Origin: Apodospora peruviana
Taxonomy: Eukaryota; Ascomycota; Sordariomycetes; Sordariales; Lasiosphaeriaceae
Direction: 5' to 3'
Length of the DNA stretch: 64,000 nucleotides
Assembly (NCBI GenBank): GCA_033439685.1
Contig: JAUEDM010000005.1
Span: 4,216,001 to 4,280,000 of the forward strand
The position numbers and the translations under genes are program-made. Numbering within the stretch: the stretch's first letter is position 1; each line of letters begins with the position of its first letter. The notes under the pieces are model-generated. The model made no database searches, was not told the DNA's origin, and saw only the letters and a program-made list of their open reading frames with translations. Below are positions 1 through 10,899 of this stretch, one piece after another.

Positions 1-783
1 GCTCTCGCCCCGATTTTAACGGCGAAGTATGCGCAGGATATCCCCAATTGTTTGTTGTGTGTCGTGGCAGATTGAACCGGGCTTGTGTGTCTATTGTAGT
101 GAATTGAATTGGGTGTGTGTGTGTGTGTGTGTGTGGCGGTCAGCTTCTTTGTGGTGGATCGATCTAGGCTTGTCTGTCTGCGGGTGTGCTTTTTGGTGGT
201 GCAGTCGCGCAGCTGTCGTTTTCGTCAAAATGCAATCGTTTGGCAACTGTAAAGAGATAATTAACCATATTTTCAAGATCCTCGATGGTTGATGGATCAT
301 AGATGGAGTGACAGGCGGTAGATGGTTGGTGGTAGAGGATGTTGAAGTTGACGGTTATTACGGGGAAGAGTTTTGACGCCGACGATTAGAATTGGCGGAT
401 TCCTTTGGTGGCCGACTTTGGTGGTCAGTATGGCAAGAAGGAAGGGGTGCTCTTTCCAGTTCTGAACCCAGTTGCTTCAAGATGCCAAGCCATAGACTTA
501 TCCTCAACGAGCCAATCACTGGCCTGAATGGATTAGATCTTTACTCCGGGGGATTCCTGTTGGCCAACGATTACGCTTTAAGTGAGTCTTTCTTCGAGAT
601 CTCCTTCGCCTCCATCCCGTTCACATCCCAGTTTCAGACGAACCGTCCCACAATAAGCCACTACCACTCTCGTATAACTAACATAAGGCAAATCTACCTA
701 TTTACCAACCACACCATCAAATTCTGTTAGCTCGAGTCGTCCTGTGGTTGTCCTATCATAATGGATTCCTCAATCTACAAGCT
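1..783. other. No supported gene; window edge
   Basis: No coding sequence is supported here. A (GT)11 microsatellite sits at 113-134. A weak plus-strand open frame at 392-730 (112 codons) has no ATG at its first codon and no recognisable motif, so it is left unannotated. Any gene in this stretch could also continue off the left edge of the window. Confidence 0.5.
113..134. repeat. (GT)11 microsatellite
   Basis: Eleven uninterrupted GT dinucleotides, directly visible. It lies outside any supported gene. Confidence 0.95.
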
Positions 784-2373
784 TCAGGTAAGACTCGCCC
801 AAAATGCAATGGCAATAATCACATAAAGCCCTAACAACTTTGATGAAATGGCTGTTAGTGTGAGAGCCACATTCAGCAGCGTGTCGACTGATGAAACCTA
901 CCATAGCCCCCTCCAAGTAGTTGGATTACCCATCCTGAACTGTGCAAACCACCACAATGACCGAGGTCGCAAACGCGACCGTTTCAAACTAAATTAATGA
1001 TGCATTCACGTTAATAACCCTGACAAGAATTCAAGGCCGCAAAAAGAATAGAATTAAAACTTACACAGCTCAAAGTGCAAACTCATTTCCTTTCCTGTCA
1101 GCCACCCAACCATAACCAGAGCAGGCGTAGCAAGCAACGCAATCTGAATCGTCGACCCGAATAGCAACCGCCATGGCTAGATCCATCTTGTCTTTGATGG
1201 CAACCACGCAAGCGGTGGCGTGCTCGGCGGTGTTCCCGACGATGGGAATCAGTATCAACCCAATAAACTTTTTGCTGAGATTTGCGGTCTTGACGAGATC
1301 ATCGATACTTCCTACCATGTAGCCGGCCGAGTAAGAGATAATAACTGTGGTGACGAAGAGGATGATGATGGAAGACAAAGGGGAGAGCATGATTGTTGGG
1401 TTGGAGGGTTCTGGAACTGGAACTTGGTCCTGCGGCTTGAAAAGGTGCTTATGTGTGTGCAAGGCGAAGTAGAGGTATAGACAGTACAGAAGAAGGGGAA
1501 TGACAGATATTCCGCGAGATAGGCCAGGATACTGCTGGTTGCGTCTTTTGTGTCGTCGACGATGACACCACCGTAGAGGGTGGTGGGTATGACCGTCGAA
1601 GCAGACGCAAGGGCCATAAGGGAACAGGTTTGTCTGCGCTATTCCCGGCGAAAAGCTCTGCTCTTTGCCAATTCCGGCGCTGGTGTCTCACATGTTGAAG
1701 ATGCCGCCGAGGAAGAAGCAATACCGAGCACCAAGAGCATGTTGGAAAGCATGGAACCGAGGAGAGACGCCCTGCACGATCTCGATCTGGTTGGCTTGGA
1801 GTGCGACAATGGTCACCTTGTAAAAAAGCGGCTTTAGTAAAGTGGTACCGTATGAAAAAGGAGGAGAAAAAAACCATACAATCAGTTCCACCGCATTGCC
1901 AAATGTGGCATTGACGAGTCTCCCCAGGGTTTCTCCCAGGCAATGTGATAACTCCTCGGTGGCGAACGAAAGGATAGCAGCTACAGGAATCATTGCAAGA
2001 AAGTTCAGTGTGAAAACAGATACCGAATCCCATTGCCGTTCACCAGCAACTGCCCCCAGTGGCACGAAGACAAGCAAGATTCTCATCCACGCTGCAGTAT
2101 CAAGTCTTTGCATTGGCGGAATATGCTTCATCGTCTCTCGGGAAAACAGGGGCTCTTACAACTTAGAAGAGCAACTTTGGCAACATGCCATACGAGTGCT
2201 GGCAACCAGACGAGCTGGTGCGCATTTTCCACGCCCGATGTCTCTTCCGGATTGAACAGGAGATCCCTGCAGAAGCTGCGTGTAATACGCCCAGGAGGAA
2301 TCGAATCTCCCAGTAGTAACGGCGTCTCCTCGTCTACGCGTGCGCAGAAAGCGCCATCGTCTCGACTGTCCAT
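784..2373 (-). pseudogene. Vacuolar Ca2+/H+ antiporter (VCX1/CAX family) pseudogene
   Basis: This is the relic of a CaCA-superfamily exchanger that would import Ca2+ into the vacuole in exchange for H+. From ATG 2371-2373 it reads an N-terminus with DEETPLLLG. A GTAAG..CAG intron follows, then WMRILLVFVPLG. Next comes the c-1 motif NATFGNAVELI, whose codons are interrupted by an intron with GTATG donor and ACAAG acceptor just below 1860. Then comes the c-2 region GNTAEHATACVVAIKDKMD near 1190. After a further intron, the C-terminal helix reads FETVAFATSVIVVV, then QDG, and after another intron LLGLYVIIAIAFW, ending near 784. The frame breaks at least four times by one base: near 1790, 1640, 1530 and 1165 (the last between DLAMAVAI and GSTIQIALLATP). 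In-frame stops lie at 1688-1690 (TGA) and after QDG near 910 (TAA, where the family has Lys). Family and order are certain. Whether the breaks are biological or assembly error is not, but two separate stops favour a true pseudogene. Confidence 0.85.
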
Positions 2374-3238
2374 ATCTGGAAATCTCTCTGGAGTTTGTTC
2401 GTGGATGGAACTCGCGGTAGTGCCTCTCGAGACGCAAGGTAATTATACCTGGCATGGATGCTCTGCTGCTTGCGCTTTGTTTTTTAACGGAAAAGACTGA
2501 TCTTCGTTTGGCTTGTTACTTGATGGATGATCAAATTCCACCCAGACGCGCGTTGGTGAACATACCAGCCATCCCATCCTTGGCCTTTCTCGGCATATAC
2601 GTCTGACTCTCTCCTGAGATGCGCCCGTCAGCATTAAATCGCCTTGGTGCCACCTTGCTCAGCCTCCCCGACTGGACGCACAGGACTTCATTTTCTCCAG
2701 ACTACGCAGAGCGTCAAATATAAATCTGGGCCTTTACTCGGCATAATCACAAAGGCCAGCATGTGCCGGCTTAGATGGTTCCCAAATCATTGGCTAGTGC
2801 CAGGCACAGCCCGTTGCCAAGAAGGGAACTGAAGCAAGTTCAGGAGTCTTGGTGCTGACACTTGGCGCCAGGCTCAATTGCTGTGGTTGATATCTGGGCA
2901 CCCGGCCTGTGTCTTCCTGATGACTTGGAGCGTCGGGAGCAGTGCTAGCACGGGGTTTGTTGAGTTGGGGGGGGGGGGGGGGGGGGGGTGGGGGCTTGTT
3001 TATACTCCGTTTTCCATTCAATAACCAGCCGATGACCGGGCAACCAAGTTGCGAATAGAAAATCTAACCCATTTCCTAGGTAGTCATCTCCCAACATATC
3101 ACCAGTTAATCATAGCTATAAACATAAAAAAAAAAAATACCCATTAGTAGCATAACACCACAATCCACACTATTTTATTTTACCCCTTCCTCTCCAGTCC
3201 TTCGTGCCCAATAGCGGCCAGAACCGTATTATTTTCTA
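2374..3238. other. Intergenic, low complexity
   Basis: No gene is recognised between the antiporter relic and the next minus-strand relic. The stretch contains a 22-base G tract, a run of A at about 3127-3137 and no conserved open frame. Confidence 0.5.
2967..2994. repeat. Poly-G tract (G22 T G5)
   Basis: Twenty-two consecutive G, one T, then five more G, directly visible. It is the first of four long homopolymer tracts in this window. Confidence 0.95.
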
Positions 3239-4841
3239 TTACCTGCTCCACACAGAAATATTTCCTCCTTCTTTTTCTCCAGTATATTGATCGGTTGGCC
3301 ATTCAGACGACACCGAATCCTTACTCGGGTATGGACTATTAGTCCAAAGATTTGACGTCCTTCGAATGCTCTCTCGGTTCGCCTTTAAGTTTTTGGAAAG
3401 GCGTCGTTTTCTAAACAAGACGATAACAGCGAAAGCCAAGACGAAGACGACTACTTGTACGATAATGGAGCCCTCACAATGGTTATCATTTTGTTTTGGG
3501 AAAGGGGGGATGTTGTATCAGGTCTTGGCAAACCAGCTGCCGCCAGTGGTGTTTCCGTATGGGGGAGAATGTGGTTTAGCCGAGAAGACAGCGCGAACTT
3601 GCCGGTCTCGTAATCGACAAAGAGGTAGACCTGGCTGAGAAAGACTCTGCCGAGGGTCACGATCTTTCTATCAGTCGGCTCTCGACGTATCGCGATCTCG
3701 GTGAACTCCGGATCTATCGTGGTCGAGCCGTCGGGAGCAAGGCTATGCAGAGGCCTGAACAACGCGTCGGCCGGGATTTCGGTGCGAAACCCACCGACCA
3801 GTTCGATAACAAGCGAAAAACTCGGCAATGAGGTCGGCGACAAGTTTGTTCTGGAAATGAAGCTCAGCAAGAAGTTCTCTGAGCGACTCATGCATGCTCA
3901 TGAACTCGCGGTATATCTCTTCCGGAAGATAGAGCGGGCGATAGTATGGCTCGATGCAAGCAGGAAGGTCGTGCGCGAGCTCGACGTCTGTAGTCCCACC
4001 GACAGACCGTAGAACCATCGAGGCGATTCTTGTCTGCAATAGGCGGCTGGATGAATCTATCGGATTCTTTGGCAGAGGATATGAGACAGCACCTTCGTTT
4101 GGAGCGCTCGTGTCGTAACCTCCTAAAACAAGACTCCCCTGTCGTGGGAAAGCGCCTTGACTTCCTACGTCCAGGTCCCAGGACCGTGACCCAATGTGGG
4201 CCGAGTTCATTAGATCCTCGAGTAAGGCGGATCGATAAGCAAGTCCGAAATGGGAGGAGAGGTACTCTTGGCCGGACTCGATTTTCTCAACCTGTAACCA
4301 AGTTGTCACGGTGGTGCCTCCCAGTCTTAGGGATGAGTGAAGAGCGCCGAGGTCATCGTCCATCTCGTCATCGCTGTTCAAGATGTCCTGATGGGGCGAG
4401 GTAACCGGCCAATCGAAAATCCCCCCGCGGCGAGCTCGGCATTGGTCAAAGGTGATGCCGTGTCTGGAGAGGAGGTCCGGGGCGCAGGTCTTTGAGGACA
4501 TTTGGAGTATCTTGTTCAGCAAAGTCGACGGCGTCAGGCAGGTTCTTGACTCCCAGTTTCCACTTTGGTCCCCCAAGAGACGATATCCGGCCCATTTTTA
4601 TCGTGGTAGTACAGTCCCCAAGCTTCACCGAGATTGACGATGTTGAAGGTGATAGTTGGTCTTGACCGCGATTGAAGAATTGTAGGGATGACGGATTGTC
4701 GGGAATGGAACGATTGCCGAGGTTTGCGGTTTCGTTGTTTGTCCATACAAGAACGTAGGCTACTGGAACCATCATAAGAAGGAGAAACTTTCGCTCTGAG
4801 GTGACATCCTTGGCAAATGACCAACACCTGATAGGCAGCAA
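3239..4841 (-). pseudogene. Aspartyl-protease-like membrane protein, frameshifted
   Basis: The best match is the fungal pepsin-like family (peptidase A1 fold, secretory, with a C-terminal membrane anchor). Visible marks in order: CRARRGGIFD near 4440; the central block SRSWDLDVGS then GSLVLGGYD near 4130-4190, typical of the mid-domain of this family; LPACIEPYY near 3955; VGGFRTEIPADALF near 3780; LGRVFLSQVYLFVDYETG near 3630; and finally a membrane helix VVVFVLAFAVIVLFRKRR near 3400 with a cytosolic tail ending at the TAA at 3239. The reading frame changes near 4560, near 3890 and near 3500 without usable splice sites at the middle break. No clear active-site DTG/DSG motif survives, so it may have been a non-catalytic member even before decay. 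The N-terminal third is poorly conserved and its start is uncertain. Confidence 0.65.
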
Positions 4842-4949
4842 GAGAGATGGTAAAAAAAGCGCAATTTCTGTAAGAAAGAAGGTACCAAGGAAATCAAGTG
4901 GCAGGTCTCCAGTTATCGTAACTGGCGAAGGGACTCGGGGCCAAGTGTT

Positions 4950-6032
4950 TCAGGGCGCGGACACAAGGTTGAGCATCCAGTTGGTACCGAACGTGGTCCA
5001 GATGGGCATGAGAATTAATATCCAGTCCCCCAATACGAACAAGAAGATGTCTGACGTTCCGGGGAGGTCCATTTCCTGGAGAACACCACATCATACGTTG
5101 GTATCGCCTGTGGAGGAAATGAGAAACCCTAAGAAATTATCAGCTTGGAATTATTGCGTGATCCGACTGCGAAGCCTTACATGTATTCGGAGCATCTCGA
5201 AAATAGACGCAGTAGCACAAATGAAGGTCAGGGGCGCCAACAGGCTTACGGCTATTATTCCTTTCAGGCCCTCCAACGGAGCCAGGGATAACAACACAGC
5301 GCCCAAAGGACGACAGAGTAAAATAATCCAGACCGAGAGGCGTGATTAGCCATGATCAGACCCATGAAGAGAGGTTCAGCTACTTACAGCGACGTAGCAG
5401 CGTATGTTCTTGTGCCTGACTCATAAAAACAGCTTATTAGCGGAGCTCGGAAGGAGATAGGAGAGGTAGTCAGTGGGAAAATGAAGGTCAAAGAGAAGGG
5501 TGAAGATACCTTTGCCGCCTGCATTCTGGAGCTGAATGCAAACGCCGGTAACTGACGATGCTATGCTTTGCATCCCAGACGACAAGGAGCTCGTATGATA
5601 ACACCACCATTGCGTTGGCTACGATTGCAAAGATAACCACGTGGCCCCATAGTCTTAAGAAATCGGTGGTGATTGCGTCCCCGGAGAGCCAGCTACTGCG
5701 AGGGGAACCAAGCCAGCCGAGTCTCGCAATCTGGGCCGGAGAGAAAGCCAAAAGGGAGAATAAAACGGCTAGAGTGAGCGAGATAGCCCCCGAGGCGGCG
5801 GAGAGACTTACCAACATAGTATACGGAGAGCAGTTCCAATCTCATGATAGGTAAGGGACAAGACTGGAAACAGGTCGAAAAGGGTACGAGCAGGCTCGAA
5901 TATCCTGATGTGAGTGTTTCCATGAGAGGAAATCCCCGACGAGGAGCAGAAGTCTGCCCTGGCAAGACAGAAATTGAGACCGCCCAACCGGACTGAAACC
6001 TGCCGATTTCTGTCAACAAATTGGCCAATCAA
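4950..6032 (-). CDS. Multi-exon membrane protein of unknown function (possibly broken)
   Basis: I do not recognise the family. Hydrophobic blocks occur in order on the minus strand: VLFSLLAFSPAQIARLGW near 5760, VVIFAIVANAMVVLSYELLVVWD near 5600, VWIILLCRPLGAVLLSLAPL near 5310, IIAVSLLAPLTFICATASIF near 5220, and DWILILMPIWTTFGTNWML near 4990, ending at TGA 4950-4952. Likely introns separate them: GTAAG donors are visible after the exon ending near 5826 and after RIH near 5180, and a GTATC donor near 5509. That gives four or five exons and at least five membrane segments. Splice phases could not all be reconciled by hand, so this is either an intact multi-exon gene or another relic like its neighbours. 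Start and exon borders are approximate. Confidence 0.4.
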
Positions 6033-6694
6033 TCAACTGTTTCGCAAGATGGTGGTCGGTACCAGTTCGTAGGTGAGCAGTGGCTCGGGGCGAAGCAAGC
6101 CACATGCACCAGACACTACAACAGTTTCAAGTCCAGCACAATTACTGTCACTCCACACTTGCAGAGGGCGATGGTCTCAGACTCCAAAGATCAAGGCTGG
6201 AGCTCTGCGACAGCCACTTGAGCCTCCCTCCTTTATCACCTAAATCCCGATCATCTAAATTCATAGTCACTTTTCCATAATACGCTCGACCAAAGCACAT
6301 CATGTACTCCCTCTTACTGGGCGAGACAGTGTTGTATGAGATTCCATTTACTGTTGTATGAGATTCTATCTACTGTAACTACGTTGAAGACATAATGAGA
6401 TATTAGCAAGATTGTCAAGAAAGAAATACAATAAATTTCTGCCAATTTTGAAATGGGTCGAAGGGATCGTGTCATTATTGAAGCAGATCTGAAGGAGCAG
6501 GCAGCGAATCGTGCAGCATTAACCCAAAAGGGGATTTGTAATTCTCACTGGCCTAGCTGAGCGGGGAAGTATGCACGATTCTCAAATCTCGATCAGGCAC
6601 CCATCTTTGAACCACGACGATTATCTTATTCCACCTTTCTGTTCAACTAGTCTTTGCCACGATTAAAGTTCAGTTTGATTTGCCAGGCATACCA
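6033..6694. other. Intergenic; 22-bp tandem duplication
   Basis: No gene is seen. Two adjacent copies of a 22-bp unit (6331-6352 and 6353-6374, differing at two positions) are visible. The rest is presumably the 5' flank of the HET gene that starts at 6695. Confidence 0.5.
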
Positions 6695-9130
6695 ATGACC
6701 AACCGGCTGTATGACCGCCCGCTCTCAAAGGTGTATAAAGAGATCAGAGTCATAGATATCACCTCCTGGGGCGAAAAGGACGCCGTCATGTGTCATCTAG
6801 AGGCCATATCCCTCACCACAGAATGCATCACCCCCTTTGTGGCCCTCTCCTACGTCTGGGGCGACGCATCAGACACGGCTCCTATCACGGTCAACGGTGA
6901 AACCGTCCTGGTGACCAAGACACTGGCCTTTGCCCTCCAATGGGTCAAATCTCACTGGGAGGAGCAGTTCCCCGACCGTGACCCATCGTCATTCCGGGTA
7001 TGGGCAGACGGCCTATGCATAAATCAAGAGGATATCCATGAGAAAAGCGACCAAGTCAAGCTCATGTCCAAGATTTACAAGACTGCCGAGGCGGTATTTG
7101 CCTCGGTCTATCATCCAAACCCTGATATGATCGGTTTCGGAATCGAAACGGTGCGTGACATCAACAGAATAAGCGACTCTCTGGACGAAGATGAATCCAT
7201 GTGGCCGACTGGTTGGTACATGTGTCCGTCTCTGTTTGCAAAGCCCGGCCAAAATGATGCTCCTCCGGACAGTCCATCCACTACCTTGGCTACATTGATT
7301 GCTCAGATGGGCGCCCCGGATGCTTACGATAATCGCAACCTGCTGGTAGATGCCCATCTTACATCAACCGATATCAGGGATCTACGAGGACGCGAGATCA
7401 TGCTCGCCGAGATGCAAACCAACGAGCGATGGAGTGCACTCGCCGAGCTTCTGGACGCTGATAACTGGCGTCGCGTCTGGATATACCAAGAGGTAGTCCT
7501 CTCACGGCAGCTCTTTGTCTTTTGCGGACCGTATGGTAGCATATCCGACGACGACCTGGAGGAACTCGGGTTCCGTCTTAGGCTGGAGCGAGATATGGTT
7601 CATCAAGTCCCCATAGTGCAGCGGAATGTCAGTCCGGAGACAATTCGCTGGCCGGTATGGCTGAGGTTTACGATCGCCAACGGAGCTAATTATCGCCTCT
7701 TCAATCTGCTGCTGGCCAGAGACCTCGTCCGATCAGAGGAAATGCGATTTCGCGGAGCTCAAATGTACGAGACGGACGGTATGCAAGCTACGAATCCCAG
7801 GGACTATGTCTACGGACTGCTGGGCGTGACGGGGCTCAAGATGTCGGTCGACTACGCAAAGCCTGTGAGACGGGTCTACAGGGATTATGTCGCTGCCTCG
7901 CTGGGATCTCAGCAGTCGTTTATGGGAAGCCGGCTGGACTTTCTCCGCTACGCCGGTCTCTGGCGCATAACGGATGACACCAACGAGGACATCCGCAAAT
8001 CCGAGTCACTCAAAGAACTCCCCTCCTGGGCCCCGAGGTCCAACTCGGCTTTGCGTCCGCGATGGATCCTAGTCGACGAGGCCCTGCCCAAAGCCAATGC
8101 TGGTTTTCCCGCTGCCGAACCCCCATACATCGGAGACGACAAGGACAAAGAGGACGTGCTCTTCTCACCCGGGATCATCTTTGGCACAATCCAAGCCACC
8201 GGCCCCAGTTTCGATTCCGACCCCGACACCGCCACCCAGAACCGCATCTTCCAGTACGTCTGTGACCTCTTAAAGCGACACTCCTCGCGTGCAGGACCAC
8301 CTTCACCTTCCTGTACCACATCCATCCCCCGCGCCGTCTTCGACCTCTTGGGCCGACACTCGCGTGTCGGACCGCCTTCCTGCACCACATCCATCTTCCG
8401 CGCCGTCTTCCGGACCTTTGAATTCGACCACTCAAGACACCACTGCACCCAGCAGGAAACACTAGTGCATGCGCGCCATTTCATCTCTACCCTGTGCACG
8501 TATGGGGAAGTGAACGGGAGTATGCAGGAGACGATAGATAATCTCATCAGGCTCGGTCTGCCGGGGGTGTTGCCCGCTCCGCCGCATGATGAGTGCGTGT
8601 TGGGCCCACTGTTTACGCCAGAATCGTACGCATTTGTGTGGCTTCATGAGACTGGCAGCGATGATGGAGCTGCTGCTGCTGCTGCTGCTGCTTCTGCTGC
8701 TGATGGTAGGCAGGTTGCTCCCGATCCAAGTCGGGCTCGGCTATTAGTAGTTCCCAAGCAGCAGGAAAGGACACAAATCGATTCACAACGGGGAGGTTTA
8801 AGTTCAGATAGGAGGGCAAACCCGAACCAAAGCCCTACCGAATGGTACGTGGCCGATCAAGTTGCCAGGAATGAGAGTTATGTCCTCGCCGAGATCACAT
8901 CCAGACCGTCAGGGTCGATACAGCTCGCTCAAGTGCCTCGTTGTGCTCGGGACGGGGATGTCTTGTGTGTATTGTCGGAGATGGATGTCCCCGTCGTCCT
9001 TCGGCAGGTCGAGGATGGCGATGGGTATTGGTACGTTGGACAGGCTTTTGTGTTGGATGCCATGAATGGGGAGGTGATGAACTGGTGGAATGATGTTAGT
9101 GAAAAAGTATGTGTGATAAAAATACAGTGA
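6695..9130 (+). CDS. HET-domain (heterokaryon incompatibility) protein
   Basis: Intact single-exon gene of 811 codons. The open frame extends 15 nt upstream, but the first ATG is at 6695. The HET domain is in the first third: FVALSYVWG, then FRVWADGLCINQEDIHEKSDQ, then LMSKIYKTAEAVFASV. RRVWIYQEVVLS and NPRDYVYGLLGV follow further on. Proteins with this domain trigger cell death or growth arrest when incompatible strains fuse; this one has no NACHT or repeat domain. DGLCINQ replaces the usual DA(L/I)CINQ. Odd features are an imperfect in-frame duplication encoding RxGPPS..CTTSI and an Ala run from a GCT microsatellite near 8668-8705. The C-terminal region carries the common HET-gene ending pattern with LCVLSEMDVPVVLRQVEDGD. 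HET family assignment is secure; a role in allorecognition is inferred from the family. Confidence 0.9.
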   Translation: MTNRLYDRPLSKVYKEIRVIDITSWGEKDAVMCHLEAISLTTECITPFVALSYVWGDASDTAPITVNGETVLVTKTLAFALQWVKSHWEEQFPDRDPSSFRVWADGLCINQEDIHEKSDQVKLMSKIYKTAEAVFASVYHPNPDMIGFGIETVRDINRISDSLDEDESMWPTGWYMCPSLFAKPGQNDAPPDSPSTTLATLIAQMGAPDAYDNRNLLVDAHLTSTDIRDLRGREIMLAEMQTNERWSALAELLDADNWRRVWIYQEVVLSRQLFVFCGPYGSISDDDLEELGFRLRLERDMVHQVPIVQRNVSPETIRWPVWLRFTIANGANYRLFNLLLARDLVRSEEMRFRGAQMYETDGMQATNPRDYVYGLLGVTGLKMSVDYAKPVRRVYRDYVAASLGSQQSFMGSRLDFLRYAGLWRITDDTNEDIRKSESLKELPSWAPRSNSALRPRWILVDEALPKANAGFPAAEPPYIGDDKDKEDVLFSPGIIFGTIQATGPSFDSDPDTATQNRIFQYVCDLLKRHSSRAGPPSPSCTTSIPRAVFDLLGRHSRVGPPSCTTSIFRAVFRTFEFDHSRHHCTQQETLVHARHFISTLCTYGEVNGSMQETIDNLIRLGLPGVLPAPPHDECVLGPLFTPESYAFVWLHETGSDDGAAAAAAAASAADGRQVAPDPSRARLLVVPKQQERTQIDSQRGGLSSDRRANPNQSPTEWYVADQVARNESYVLAEITSRPSGSIQLAQVPRCARDGDVLCVLSEMDVPVVLRQVEDGDGYWYVGQAFVLDAMNGEVMNWWNDVSEKVCVIKIQ
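8264..8412 (+). repeat. In-frame tandem duplication inside HET gene
   Basis: A unit of about 75 bp beginning GACCTCTT is repeated at 8264 and 8342, with a third partial start at 8413. Both copies encode a hydrophilic segment with CTTSI(P/F)RAVF. The copies differ by small in-frame changes, so the duplication has been kept open. Confidence 0.8.
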
Positions 9131-9194
9131 ACTTGATTCTCTTTCCGCATTATGAACACGGCACGATCTTAGTTCAGAGTATGACAAGCTGATG

Positions 9195-9195
9195 C

Positions 9196-9226
<31 letters not shown>

Positions 9227-9237
9227 AAAAAAAAAAA
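9195..9237. repeat. C22-A21 homopolymer pair
   Basis: Twenty-two C followed directly by twenty-one A, 65 bp after the HET gene stop. The sequence is directly visible. No coding role. Confidence 0.95.
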
Positions 9238-9339
9238 CAAAACCAATGTTTACCTTGTAAATATCCCAGTTTGAAAAATATACGAGGTGGTGGGCTACTA
9301 GTTCTAGAAGAAGTGGTCGTAGCAGTAGCAGTTTCGGTC

Positions 9340-10523
9340 TCAAAGACGGTGTTGGTTAATTATGATGGTGCGCCAGAGGCGAGCGCGTAACCGCCGGTCT
9401 TGCAACACGTCTTCACCTTCAGATGAAGAGGGCGACTGGATTTGGATCCCGGCAGTGCGATGCCAGTCTTCGAGGACCTTGCCGACTGCTTTCCAGTCGT
9501 CGGTCTTGGTCATGGTAGCGCCGAGTGCTCTCACCGTGCCGATGCGTTTCCCGCGGACACCGAGGAGGTTGGAGCCGCCACCGGGCTGTTGGACGGGGAA
9601 TGTGTTATAGCAGGAATTGCTGCACGTAGTATCGAGGGATGTCTTGCATGTAATCCGGTCGGATGTCAGGGGCGACGGCGCCACGTGGGTTCTGCTGGGC
9701 AAGGCCAAGTAACCCGAAAACCTTATCCCGCCGTGGAGATGTCTGCGGTGGTTTTCTGCTGCTACTTTGAGTTGTACCCAGTCGATGGACCATGACCCGA
9801 AATGCACCGTGCCGGGTCGCGGTAGGAGAACCTCTTGCACCACCCAGATCCTGGTCCACCAGGGGCCTTGTAACCCCTCGGAGAATCCATGCCACAGCTG
9901 CAAGAAGGATTCAGATTTGGTGAAGCGGACAGGGCGGTCCGGTTGCTCGTCGGTTTCTTCGCGTTTATGGAATCCTGGTATATCATAGATGTATCCATTG
10001 TTGGCAAAGTGTAGTGGAAGTGCGGAGGCGGTTCCGGAATCATCAAACCCACCGCCCGTAGCTGACGACCCCTCTCGGGTCTGGAAATTGACAGCAGGTA
10101 TAAAACCTCTCAGCCTTCTCCTCGGCGTTGGTGTGCCAAGCCATACAAGCACCTGCTCGCAACTCGTGTAAATTTGGGCCATAATAGCGACCTGCTGGCT
10201 GAGCTCGGCTGTGTCGGCTTGATTGAACAAATGGCATCCACCCATATCGTCCTTGTTGATGTTGTGCTGCGTAGGTGCCGTAGAGCTATCTTTAACTTAT
10301 CCGTCACCTTTAAGTTTGACCCATTAACGATTATCTTCTGGTTGTTGTCATGGTTGTCCCACACGTATGGGAGGGCCTCGTATGCGGGGAGGTTTTGTAG
10401 AGCGTGAATGCGAAGTGTGCAGCTGATGGTCTCATCGAATCGGCCAGGAAGCAACTCTAGGATGCGGATGGCATTGTAATCTGGTAAGGCTTGATACGCA
10501 TAAGCCGTTGTCCTCATCGTCAC
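9340..10523 (-). pseudogene. HET-domain pseudogene
   Basis: A second HET gene on the opposite strand. The first block reads YEALPYVWD then RTIWVDAIC near 10280-10390. At the diagnostic CINQ motif the frame breaks: one base is missing between the Cys codon and TCAATCAAGCC. The continuation QADTAELSQQVAIMAQIY is in another frame from 10245 down. RIWVVQEVLLPRPG follows near 9830. The frame then shifts again before DKVFGLLGLAQQNPRGAVAP near 9690, and once more for the tail GVRGKRIGTV near 9540. At least three one-base shifts are needed, so the product cannot be made as read. The nearest ATG to the 5' end is at about 10515. It shares family but not close sequence with the intact HET gene 200 bp away, so the two look like separate family members and not a recent duplication. 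Confidence 0.8.
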
Positions 10524-10899
10524 GATGATTGGTGCGCTGTATTGTTACTACTAGTAAAGTAAGTAGACTTAGGTGTTCCAGTTCGGGATGAAGTCTAAGA
10601 GAGCTGTGGGGGGTTCGTGGAGAAAACGGGGACCCCAAATCTTTAGGTGCCCTGAGTAGTCCAGTACTTACTTAGGTATGCAGCTCGTAGAAGCATGAAA
10701 CCGAAATCCTTGAGAAACATGGGGCGAAATACAGGTGTATTTACCGCCTCACTTTCGACGGCCAATAGGGCTCGTGCGAACCACGCGGGGAAGCAAAGAC
10801 GTACTTTTTGCGGTCCTGGTGAAGGCGGTTCAGAGCTCCACTGTCAATTTGGCTGATGATGAAAACACAAACGATTACAAGCTGCACCTGCTCACCGAC

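Noticed and set aside
6680..6694. Upstream start of the HET gene at 6680
   Set aside because: The codon there is TTG; the first ATG in frame is 6695.
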